A DNA stretch of 64,000 nucleotides from DASXHD01 sp036488725 (GTDB lineage Bacteria; Myxococcota_A; Polyangia; Polyangiales; Polyangiaceae). Numbering within the stretch: the first letter of the stretch is position 1; every line of letters starts with the position of its first letter. The translations under genes were made by a program, and so were the position numbers. Below the pieces are notes generated by a model. It made no database searches. It had not been told where the DNA came from and saw only the letters and a list, made by a program, of their open reading frames with translations. Of this stretch, positions 57,276 to 64,000 are shown piece by piece. The DNA lies in contig DASXHD010000051.1 in the NCBI GenBank assembly GCA_036488725.1, forward strand, positions 62,001 to 126,000, given 5' to 3'.

Positions 57276-58655
57276 ATGAGCCGCGTCGTGTCCATTCTCC
57301 CTTCAAGCGACGACCCGATTCGTACGCACGACGACTTGCTCGCCGTGTTTTACGAAGCGGCCGCGTCGCCCGGTCCGGCCCGCGTCGGCCCGGAAATGGA
57401 GAAGTGCGGCGTGCACCCGGCGGATTTTTCGCCCGTCACCTACGAGGGCGAGGTGATGAACGTCCTCGTCGACCTCGCCGCGCACCACGGGTGGAAGACG
57501 GATCGCGAGCGCGACGGCGGCCCGGTCATCGCGCTCGAAAAAAACGGCGCGAGCGTGACCCTCGAGCCGGGCGGCCAGCTCGAGCTCTCCGGCGCGCCGG
57601 CGCACGACGTCCACGGCATCGAGCGCGAGACACGCGAGCACATGCGCGAGCTCGCCGGCATCTCGGATCGGCTCGGCGTGCGCTGGCTCGGCATCGGCTT
57701 TCACCCGTTCGCCGCGCGCCAAGATCTTCATTGGGTCCCGAAGGCGCGCTACGCGACGATGCGCGACTACTTCCCGAAAGTCGGGAAGTACGGCGTCGAC
57801 ATGATGCTCCGCACCTGCACCGTGCAAGCGAATCTCGACTACACGAGCGAAGAAGACGCGATGCGCAAGATGCGCCTGTCGCTCGCGATCGGCCCGCTCA
57901 CGACCGCGATGTTCGCCAACAGCCCGTACCTCGAGGGCAAGCCGTTCGGCGGCGTCACGATGCGCGGCCTCGTCTGGACGAGCGTCGACGATTCGCGCTC
58001 GGGGCTCTTGCCGGCGCTCTGGCGGAAGAGCGCGCGCTTCGACGACTACGTCGCGTGGGCGCTCCGCGCGCCGATGTTCATCTTGAAGCGCGAGGGCGAC
58101 GCGATCTCCGCGACCGATCAAACATTCGAAGATTTTCTGACGCACGGACGCGACGGCATTCAAGCGACGCAAGCCGATTGGCGGCTCCACTTGAACACGC
58201 TCTTTCCCGAGGTGCGCTTGAAGCGCACGATCGAGATCCGCGCCGCCGACGCGCAGAGCCCGCCGACCGCTTACGCGCTGCCCGCGCTCTACGCAGGGCT
58301 CTTCTACGACGCTCGCGCCGAAGACGAGCTCGACGCGCTCGTCGAGCCGTGGACGTTCGACGAGGTCGCCGCCCTCCGCGGCGAGCTGTGGAAGACGGGC
58401 CTCGCGACGCCGTTCGCCGGCAAGACGCTCGCGCCGATCGCCGAGAAAGTGATCGACATCGCGCGCGGGGGCCTCCAGCGCCGCGCGCGCAAAGACGCGC
58501 AAGGTCGCGACGAGACGATCTACCTCGACGCGCTCGCGTCGCTCTCTGCGCGCGGCAAGACGCCCGCCGAAGATCTGATGGACAAGATCGGCACCGGCTC
58601 GGACGCGAAGAAAAAGCTGGTCGAGCTCACCGATCTCGCGGCGCTGCAAGGCTGA
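57276..58655 (+). CDS. gshA: Glutamate-cysteine ligase, plant/proteobacterial (GCS2) type
   Basis: This ligase makes gamma-glutamylcysteine, the first step of glutathione. Features are RVGPEMEKCGVHP, VTLEPGGQLELSGAP, RLGVRWLGIGFHPFA, MRTCTVQAN-type MMLRTCTVQANLDY, and KRTIEIRAADAQ, in the family order of the Agrobacterium/plant enzymes rather than the E. coli form. At 459 aa the length is standard. gshB is not adjacent. Its 3' end overlaps the convergent trpF gene by 29 bp. Confidence 0.
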   Translation: MSRVVSILPSSDDPIRTHDDLLAVFYEAAASPGPARVGPEMEKCGVHPADFSPVTYEGEVMNVLVDLAAHHGWKTDRERDGGPVIALEKNGASVTLEPGGQLELSGAPAHDVHGIERETREHMRELAGISDRLGVRWLGIGFHPFAARQDLHWVPKARYATMRDYFPKVGKYGVDMMLRTCTVQANLDYTSEEDAMRKMRLSLAIGPLTTAMFANSPYLEGKPFGGVTMRGLVWTSVDDSRSGLLPALWRKSARFDDYVAWALRAPMFILKREGDAISATDQTFEDFLTHGRDGIQATQADWRLHLNTLFPEVRLKRTIEIRAADAQSPPTAYALPALYAGLFYDARAEDELDALVEPWTFDEVAALRGELWKTGLATPFAGKTLAPIAEKVIDIARGGLQRRARKDAQGRDETIYLDALASLSARGKTPAEDLMDKIGTGSDAKKKLVELTDLAALQG

Positions 58656-59250
58656 CGAGCTCGCGCACGCGCGCCGCGTCCTTCTTGCGTGGATCGCCGG
58701 GCACCTCGACGCCGCTCGCGACGTCGACGCAATACGGGGAAACTACACGTATCGCCTCGGTGACGTTTTCCGGCCGAATTCCGCCCGCGAGCGTGAGCCT
58801 GCGCCGGCCGGCGAGCCCCGCGACGAGCGACCAATCGAAGGTCTCGCCGGTCCCGCCGAGCGCGCCCGGTCGTTTCGCGTCGACCAAAATGTGCTCGCCG
58901 CCGTATCCGTCCGCGCGCGTGACATCGCTCGCGGTCGCGATGCGAATCGCCTTGTACGCATGCGGCAGAAGCGGCGCGAGCGCTTCGGGCGGCTCTTCGC
59001 CGTGGAGCTGGAGGCACCCGAGCCTGACGCGATCGCGCAGCGCGATCATCTCCGCGACCGAAAGATCCGCGACGACCCCGACGACGAGCACGCGGCCGCG
59101 CACGGCGTCGACGATCGCGCGCGCGTCTTCCTCGGTCACGCGTCGCGGGCTCGATGCGACGAAGTTCAGCCCGATCGCCGAGACGCCCTCGCGAAGGCAC
59201 ATCGACGCGTCCTCCACGTTCGTGACGCCGCAGACTTTGACCCGAGCCAC
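58627..59250 (-). CDS. trpF: Phosphoribosylanthranilate isomerase
   Basis: TrpF converts phosphoribosylanthranilate to CdRP in tryptophan synthesis. The 207-residue TIM barrel opens MARVKVCGVT with catalytic Cys7, and has LQLHGEE, a catalytic Asp in ILVDAKRPGALGGTG, LAGGIRPENV and VDVASGVE. No other trp genes are nearby. The gene is the last of a minus-strand group with the CheY-like regulator (8-bp gap). Confidence 0.
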   Translation of the reverse strand: MARVKVCGVTNVEDASMCLREGVSAIGLNFVASSPRRVTEEDARAIVDAVRGRVLVVGVVADLSVAEMIALRDRVRLGCLQLHGEEPPEALAPLLPHAYKAIRIATASDVTRADGYGGEHILVDAKRPGALGGTGETFDWSLVAGLAGRRRLTLAGGIRPENVTEAIRVVSPYCVDVASGVEVPGDPRKKDAARVRELVSLAAPRDR

Positions 59251-59258
59251 GGCCCCGG

Positions 59259-59642
59259 TCAGCCGTCCATCTTGAGCAGCTCTTTCACCTTCGCGATCAC
59301 CTGCGGCGCCTGAATCGGCTTGGTGATGTACGCGTTGGCCCCGAGCTGCAGCGCGCGCTGCCGGTCTTCGGTCGAGCCCTCGGTCGTGATGATGATGATC
59401 GGCGTCTCTTTGTGCATCGGGTCCGAGCGCACGCGCTTCACGAGCTTGAGCCCATCCATGATCGGCATGTTGATGTCGGTCAGGATCAAATCGAACTTGT
59501 TGCCGGCGAGCTTGCGCAGCCCGTCGACGCCGTCGTCGGCCTCGGTGACCTTCAAGTTCTTCACGCGCGACAGCGCGAAGACGAGGAGCTGCCGCATCAT
59601 CGGCGAGTCTTCCACGACCAAACAGGTGTACTCGGCGCTCAT
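59259..59642 (-). CDS. CheY-like response regulator
   Basis: A 127-residue single REC domain with acidic pair Glu11-Asp12 (LVVEDSPMMRQ), phosphoacceptor Asp56 (LTDINMP) and Lys108 (ITKP). The structure is close to CheY. There is no output domain. A coiled-coil/GAF gene lies 46 bp upstream on the same strand, probably one operon, so the regulator may report on that sensor. ATG 59642 (MSAEYTCLV) is the best start; a slightly longer form exists. Confidence 0.
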   Translation of the reverse strand: MSAEYTCLVVEDSPMMRQLLVFALSRVKNLKVTEADDGVDGLRKLAGNKFDLILTDINMPIMDGLKLVKRVRSDPMHKETPIIIITTEGSTEDRQRALQLGANAYITKPIQAPQVIAKVKELLKMDG

Positions 59643-59688
59643 GTTCGAAAGGGAGGTGACCATCGCGGCGAAGCCGCGGAGCAGGAGA

Positions 59689-60606
59689 CTAGGGTACCGG
59701 GTTTTGACGGGCCAAAGAAAGTTTCGTCGCGTCCGGCAGTTTCGCGTCAGCGGCGGCGTAGAGGAGCGCCCCGGCGAGGGCGCTGGCGGCGTGCGCGCCG
59801 AGCATTTTGAAGAGCTCGAAATCGACCGGGCCAAACGAAGGCTTCTGCGGAAAGACGGTGTGGATGGCGATGACGCCGACGACGCGGTCGTCGAAATGCA
59901 TCGGCAAGACCGCAGCGGGCGCTCGCTCGCTCGCTTTTTCGAGCGGGCCCTCGGTGATTTGCGAGTGTCCCGTGAGAAACACGCGCTCGGCCGCCGAGGT
60001 GTCGTCGCCGCCGAGCGGGATGCGCGCGTTCTTTTTTTCGTCGATGTTCTCGCCGGCGACGAGCATCAAGTTCTTGCGCGGCGGGTCGGCCATGTAGACC
60101 GCGTAACGCTGCGCGCCGACGAGCTGCTGCAGAAGCTCCTTCAAGTGCTTCACGACGAGCTGCAGGTTCAGCGTCGAGTGGAGCTGGTAGCTGGCGACGT
60201 AGACGTTCGCGAGCTTGCTCAGCTCCTCTTCCATTTCGTGGAAGCGCGCGCCGAACCTCGTCGACTGCATCTCGGCTTCGTGCACGTGCGAGAGAAGATC
60301 TTGTTTCTCTTTTTCGAGCTGTTTGATCTTGCGAAGGAGATCGCGCATCGCGTTGTCGCTCGCGAGCTGCGTGCGGAGCGAAGCGTTCTCCGCTTCGAGC
60401 TGCAAGTGCACGCGCCGCAGGTGATCGTTTTCTTCGAGCAGCTCCTCGGTGAGCTGCGCGCCCTTGAGGAAGAACTGCTGCACGAACGTCTCGATGCGCG
60501 CGCGCTCGGCCGGCGGCCGCTCGCTGAGCTTCTTCGCGTCGCGTTTGGCTGGCTTCGACTTCGAGCTCGGTTTCTTCTTCACGACCCGTCTGACCTGGCG
60601 AGCCAT
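59689..60606 (-). CDS. Coiled-coil GAF-domain protein
   Basis: The 305-residue cytoplasmic protein has a basic start (MARQVRRVVKKKPSSKSKPAKRD), a long coiled coil (about 50-135, Leu/Glu/Lys heptads such as LLRKIKQLEKEKQDLLSHV) and a C-terminal GAF domain (about 145-285, VGAQRYAVYMADPPRKNLMLVAGE). It probably senses a small molecule and dimerises through the coiled coil. The response regulator downstream may be its partner, though there is no kinase domain. Confidence 0.
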   Translation of the reverse strand: MARQVRRVVKKKPSSKSKPAKRDAKKLSERPPAERARIETFVQQFFLKGAQLTEELLEENDHLRRVHLQLEAENASLRTQLASDNAMRDLLRKIKQLEKEKQDLLSHVHEAEMQSTRFGARFHEMEEELSKLANVYVASYQLHSTLNLQLVVKHLKELLQQLVGAQRYAVYMADPPRKNLMLVAGENIDEKKNARIPLGGDDTSAAERVFLTGHSQITEGPLEKASERAPAAVLPMHFDDRVVGVIAIHTVFPQKPSFGPVDFELFKMLGAHAASALAGALLYAAADAKLPDATKLSLARQNPVP

Positions 60607-60707
60607 CCTAGCAGCTCAACCGAAAGTCTTCTGGACGAGCGTCATCATGTAGTTCAAACAAAAGTGAAAGCAACCGAAATTACAATGAAATAGTGCGTGT
60701 CGGGCGG

Positions 60708-60736
60708 TTGACCGGCGAGTGTCTTGTCCCTAACGT
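60708..60736 (+). promoter_or_regulatory. Sigma-70-like promoter for the mevalonate operon
   Basis: TTGACC (60708-60713) and TAACGT (60731-60736) are 17 bp apart. They sit just after an AT-rich patch (60640-60690) in an otherwise GC-rich sequence and about 80 bp before the polyprenyl-synthase start. This matches housekeeping promoter geometry. The intergenic stretch between 60607 and 60817 holds no gene. Confidence 0.
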
Positions 60737-60817
60737 AGCGAGCGGCTCACTCGTTAATGAGGCAAGGCTTTGCAATCCGAACCTAGATGGGCGAAAGGAG
60801 CGTTTCTCGACGGCTCC

Positions 60818-61879
60818 ATGACGACGACGACCGCTCCGTTTGTCTCCGCGTTCGGGGAGCTCGCCCGCGAGGTGAAGGCGGCGGTCGAGTCGAAGCTCGA
60901 GGCGGTCGCGAGCGAGAAGAACGCGTGGGCGCTCGGCATCGGGCCCGACGTCGCCGCGGTGACCAGCGCGCTCTTCGACGTGGCGACCCGCGGCGGCAAG
61001 CGCGTGAGGCCGGCGCTCCTCGCTGCCGCGAGCGTGGCGTGCGGCGGGTCGAAGACGGACGATGCGATCGTCGAGGCGGGCGTCGCGCTCGAAATTTTGC
61101 ACGCGTATCTGCTGGCGCACGACGACTGGATGGATGACGACGAGGTCCGGCGCGGCGGGCCGTCGACGCACGCCGCGCTGCGCGCGCGGTTCGACTCGCG
61201 GCAGATGGGCGACGCGTGCGCGATCTTGGCGGGCGATTTCGGGCAGGCATTCGCGTTCGAAGCGCTCGCGACGTTGCCCGCGCCTGCCGATCGAAAGCTC
61301 GCGGCGATGGACGAGGTTTCGCGGATGCTCGGCGACGTGGTCGCTGGCCAGGTGCTCGACGTCGTCGGCGCGGCGCGGTCGCGCGACGCGGTCGAGACGA
61401 TGCATCGATTGAAGACGAGCAGCTACACGACCTGCAGCCCGCTCGTGCTCGGGGCGATCCTCGCGGGTGCGCCGGTCGAGACACGCGAGGCGCTTCGCGG
61501 GGCGGGCGATCCGCTGGGCGTCGCGTTCCAGCTCTCGGATGATTGGCTCGGGACGTTCGGCGACCCGGAAAAGACGGGGAAATCGGTGCGAAGCGATTTG
61601 CGGCGCGGCAAGCGAACCGCGCTCGTCGCCGAGCTCGAGGAGGACCGCGCCTCGCGGCAGCTCATGCCGCGCGTGCTCGGCGTCGAGGATGCGCCCGACG
61701 AGGAAGTCGACGCGCTCGTGCGACGTATGGTGGAGAGCGGCGCCAAGGCGCGCGTCGAGGCGCGCATCGCGACGTTGCTCGAGGAAACGCGCGAGCGGCT
61801 CGCCAAGATCGATCTGCGTGGCGAAGGAAGAGATCTCTTGCTCGGCGCGGTGGACATGCTCGGAGCGCGACAAGCATGA
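60818..61879 (+). CDS. Polyprenyl diphosphate synthase (short-chain, GGPP-like)
   Basis: This 353-residue trans-prenyl transferase has the first Asp motif DDWMDDDEVRRG (102-113) and a second DDWLGTFGD (241-249), where Gly replaces the last Asp as in actinobacterial-type GGPP synthases, and Lys-Arg-Val-Arg near residue 61. Tyr97, five residues before the first motif, fits a C15-C20 product. ATG 60818 is taken (AAAGGAG at 60794-60800, rather far upstream); an in-frame TTG at 60770 would add 16 residues. It heads the mevalonate operon, giving isoprenoids for carotenoids, quinones or undecaprenol. Confidence 0.
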   Translation: MTTTTAPFVSAFGELAREVKAAVESKLEAVASEKNAWALGIGPDVAAVTSALFDVATRGGKRVRPALLAAASVACGGSKTDDAIVEAGVALEILHAYLLAHDDWMDDDEVRRGGPSTHAALRARFDSRQMGDACAILAGDFGQAFAFEALATLPAPADRKLAAMDEVSRMLGDVVAGQVLDVVGAARSRDAVETMHRLKTSSYTTCSPLVLGAILAGAPVETREALRGAGDPLGVAFQLSDDWLGTFGDPEKTGKSVRSDLRRGKRTALVAELEEDRASRQLMPRVLGVEDAPDEEVDALVRRMVESGAKARVEARIATLLEETRERLAKIDLRGEGRDLLLGAVDMLGARQA

Positions 61880-62841
61880 CGGAACGAAGCGGGAGCGCGT
61901 CGGGCAAGGTCATCCTCGTCGGGGAGCACGCGGTCGTGTACGGCGTGCCGGCGATCGCCGTCGCGATCGAGCGTGGTGCGCGCGCGCGGGCGCGGTCGAT
62001 CGCGTCGGGGCCGTCGCGGCTGTCGCTCGTCGTGAAAGACCAAGCTCGCGTGTCGGTCGTCGAAGGGGAAGGCGAGGAGCCACTCGCCGTGGCGTTCGCC
62101 GCGCTGCTCGCGTCGGTGCGCGACGAGCACGCGCTCGAGCCGGCCGAGGTCGAGGTCGAAGCCGATTTGGCCGCGGGCGCCGGTCTCGGTTGCTCGGCGG
62201 CGCTCGGGGTCGCGATCGCGCGTGCGCTGATCGAGGTCGACGACGACGACGTGCGGCGTCACGCGATGGCCTGGGAGCGCGTGTTTCACGGCAATCCGTC
62301 GGGGATCGACGCGGCGGTCGCGGCGCTCGGAGGCGCGCTCGTTTTTTCGCGCGGCGCGATCGCTCCGCTCGACGTCGGTGCGCTGCTCGTGCTCGTCGTC
62401 GGGCACTCGGGGCTCGAGTCGAGCACGCGTTCGATGGTCGAGTCGGTCGCGCGGCAGCTGAAACGTCAGCCGGAGCTCGTGCGGAAGACCTTCGACGCAA
62501 TCGACGCGGTCGTGCGCAACGCGCGGCTCGCGATCGAGGCGGGCGACGTGAGCGCGCTCGGTAAGTTGCTCGACATGAATCAAATGCTGCTCGCGGGACT
62601 CTTGCTTTCGACGCAGGAAATCGAAGCGATGTGCGCGTCGGCGCGGGCCGAGGGAGCGCTCGGCGCGAAGCTCACCGGCGCGGGCGGCGGCGGGTGCGTC
62701 GTCGCGCTCGCCGAGTCGCGCGCGTCGGCCGAGCGCATCTTGGCCGCGTGGGAGCGCGAAGGGTTCACCGGTTTCGTTTCGGAGGTCGCGCCTGCGCGAC
62801 GCGAGAGGGCGCGCGTCGCGCTCGGCGTGGTGGCGACATGA
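61876..62841 (+). CDS. mvk: Mevalonate kinase
   Basis: This GHMP kinase phosphorylates mevalonate. In 321 residues it shows GKVILVGEHAVVYGVPA (10-26), the GHMP ATP motif AGAGLGCSAAL (100-110), GNPSGIDAAV with catalytic Asp145 and GAKLTGAGGGGCVVAL. Its ATG overlaps the stop of the polyprenyl-synthase gene (ATGA), and the next gene is likewise coupled. The mevalonate route in a Gram-negative is typical of myxobacteria. Confidence 0.
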   Translation: MTERSGSASGKVILVGEHAVVYGVPAIAVAIERGARARARSIASGPSRLSLVVKDQARVSVVEGEGEEPLAVAFAALLASVRDEHALEPAEVEVEADLAAGAGLGCSAALGVAIARALIEVDDDDVRRHAMAWERVFHGNPSGIDAAVAALGGALVFSRGAIAPLDVGALLVLVVGHSGLESSTRSMVESVARQLKRQPELVRKTFDAIDAVVRNARLAIEAGDVSALGKLLDMNQMLLAGLLLSTQEIEAMCASARAEGALGAKLTGAGGGGCVVALAESRASAERILAAWEREGFTGFVSEVAPARRERARVALGVVAT

Positions 62842-63824
62842 GCCGCGCGGTTGCCATCGCCCACCCGAACGTCGCGCTCGCGAAATATTGGGGGAAGCGC
62901 GCGCGGCCCGGGAATTTTCCCGCCGTGCCGAGCTTGTCGGTCACGCTCGCGGGGCTCGCGACGCGCACGAGCGTCGCGTTCGACGGTGCGCTCGCGGCCG
63001 ACGAGATCGTGATCGGCGGCGAGCCGGTTTCCGAAGCCGATCGCACGCGCGTGACGGCGGTGCTGGATCGCATTCGCCGCGCTGCGCGCGAGACGCGACG
63101 CGCGCGCGTCGAGTCGGTCAACGATTTTCCGACGGCGAGCGGCCTCGCGTCGAGCGCTTCGGGTTACGCCGCGCTCGCGGTGGCGGCTGCCGCTGCGGCG
63201 AAGCTCGACGCGAGCTCCGAGATGCTGAGCGACGTCGCGCGGCGCGGATCGGCGAGCGCGGCGCGGAGCCTTTTTGGCGGCTGGGTCGAGCTCGAGGCCG
63301 GCGCGCCGTCGGGCGACGAAGAAGACGTGCTCGCCGCGCGATGCGTCGCGCCCGAGGACGCGCTCGACGCGCTCGTGCTCGTTTGTGTCGTCACCGACGC
63401 GAAGAAAGACGCCTCGTCGCGCGACGGCATGGCCGAGAGCGCGCGCAAGAGCCCGTATTGGGATGCGTGGCTCGCGTCGGCCCCGCGCAACTTCGCCGAG
63501 ATGAAGTCCGCCCTCGAGGCGCGCGATCTTCGTCGCGTCGGCGAGCTCGGGGAAGCGAGCGCGCTCGCGATGCACGCGGTCGCCATGGCGGCCGGCGTCG
63601 TCTACGTGCGCGGGACGACGCTCGAGCTCATGGCGCGCGTTCGCTCGCTTCGCGCCGACGGCGCGGCCGCATACGCGACGAGCGACGCGGGGCCGCACGT
63701 GAAAGTGCTCGTCGCCTCCGCCGATGCGCCCGCGGTGCGCGCAGTCCTCGAGGCCATGCCCGGCGTTCTCCGCGTGATCGAAGCGCGGCCCGGTCCGGGC
63801 GCCGTCGTCGTGGAGAAATCGTGA
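62838..63824 (+). CDS. mvaD: Diphosphomevalonate decarboxylase
   Basis: This 328-residue GHMP-type decarboxylase makes isopentenyl diphosphate from diphosphomevalonate. Blocks are HPNVALAKYWGKR (9-21), the FPTASGLASSASGYAAL core (97-113) and DAGPHVKVLV near the C-terminus, all in family order. Lys16 and Tyr17 (KYWGK) are the conserved substrate-side residues. It is coupled by ATGA overlaps to mvk and to the next kinase gene. Confidence 0.
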   Translation: MSRAVAIAHPNVALAKYWGKRARPGNFPAVPSLSVTLAGLATRTSVAFDGALAADEIVIGGEPVSEADRTRVTAVLDRIRRAARETRRARVESVNDFPTASGLASSASGYAALAVAAAAAAKLDASSEMLSDVARRGSASAARSLFGGWVELEAGAPSGDEEDVLAARCVAPEDALDALVLVCVVTDAKKDASSRDGMAESARKSPYWDAWLASAPRNFAEMKSALEARDLRRVGELGEASALAMHAVAMAAGVVYVRGTTLELMARVRSLRADGAAAYATSDAGPHVKVLVASADAPAVRAVLEAMPGVLRVIEARPGPGAVVVEKS

Positions 63825-64000
63825 TGCGCGTCGCCGCCCCCGGAAAGCTCGTCATCGCCGGCGCGTACGCCGTGCTCGAGGGCGCGCCAGCGCTCGTCGT
63901 CGCGGTGAATCGTCGCGCGTACGCGTTCGATGGCCCGGGCGAGAGCACGACCGAAGTGCGCGCCGCGCTCGCGAAGCCGCCGGCGGTCGACGTCTCGGAG
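63824..64000 (+). CDS. Phosphomevalonate kinase (partial, runs off window)
   Basis: Only the first 59 residues are seen. The start MRVAAPGKLVIAGAYAVLEGAP is the GHMP opening typical of phosphomevalonate kinases (APGKLVIxGEYAVLEG), and position in the operon after mvaD supports this. Its ATG shares the A with the mvaD stop. Another GHMP kinase cannot be ruled out without the rest. Confidence 0.
   Translation, partial: MRVAAPGKLVIAGAYAVLEGAPALVVAVNRRAYAFDGPGESTTEVRAALAKPPAVDVSE

Overview
The window is about 64 kb of GC-rich, densely packed bacterial chromosome. It looks like a myxobacterium-type delta-proteobacterium (Myxococcota, probably Polyangiales). The reasons are the strong GC bias at third codon positions, about fourteen lipoproteins with poly-Ala/Pro/Ser or Cys-rich tails, two Hanks-type Ser/Thr kinases with C-terminal membrane anchors, a matrixin with a MYXO-CTERM-like tail, a TIGR04551-like outer-membrane barrel, and mevalonate-pathway genes beside lpxB in a Gram-negative. 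I see no transposase, integrase, CRISPR array or prophage gene, and no base-composition break. This reads as core or lineage-specific chromosome rather than a mobile island.

Layout. 1-2.8 kb (minus): a large lipoprotein cut by the window edge and an outer-membrane barrel. 2.9-7.6 kb (plus): hutH, then a coupled set of lipoprotein, Ser/Thr kinase and membrane protein. 7.6-13.7 kb: tRNA-Leu, TM2 protein, M1 aminopeptidase lipoprotein, two small unknowns, a RavA-type MoxR ATPase and a lipoprotein. 13.7-19.3 kb: tsaB, a kelch lipoprotein, an NTF2-like lipoprotein, lon and a Cys-rich lipoprotein. 19.4-24.1 kb: a membrane gluzincin with a TPR-like tail, an M50 site-2 protease and two lipoproteins separated by a long stem-loop. 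24.3-30.4 kb: tRNA-Phe, a kinase fused to a pseudo-FGE domain, thiC, and a PilT-like ATPase. 30.4-37.7 kb: a YciB-like membrane protein, a 5'-nucleotidase-like phosphoesterase, a response regulator, an MBL-fold hydrolase, a sigma-54 activator, a twice-frameshifted lipoprotein gene and bioB.

37.7-47.8 kb is a long minus-strand run, read in transcription order as NUDIX, nadK, Cys-rich lipoprotein, fabH-like KAS III, secreted protein, matrixin, lpxB, glycosyltransferase 39 and a propeller/DUF1963 protein. 47.8-56.6 kb is a five-gene MoxR/vWA locus: a membrane coiled-coil Gly/Gln-rich protein, MoxR, DUF58, BatA-like and a double-vWA giant. 56.6-60.6 kb holds a methyltransferase, a GCS2-type gshA, trpF, a CheY-like regulator and a coiled-coil/GAF protein. 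60.7-64 kb is a mevalonate/isoprenoid operon (polyprenyl synthase, mevalonate kinase, diphosphomevalonate decarboxylase, and phosphomevalonate kinase cut by the edge).

The most system-like element is the MoxR/vWA locus. It has one AAA+ chaperone, four MIDAS-type vWA domains in three consecutive proteins, and a repeat-rich coiled-coil membrane partner, all overlapping or nearly so. Start/stop overlaps (ATGA, GTGA) link at least twelve gene pairs, and at least three convergent pairs share a 4-bp stop-stop overlap, so the region is very compact. Nothing here is clearly an unknown defence or mobile system.
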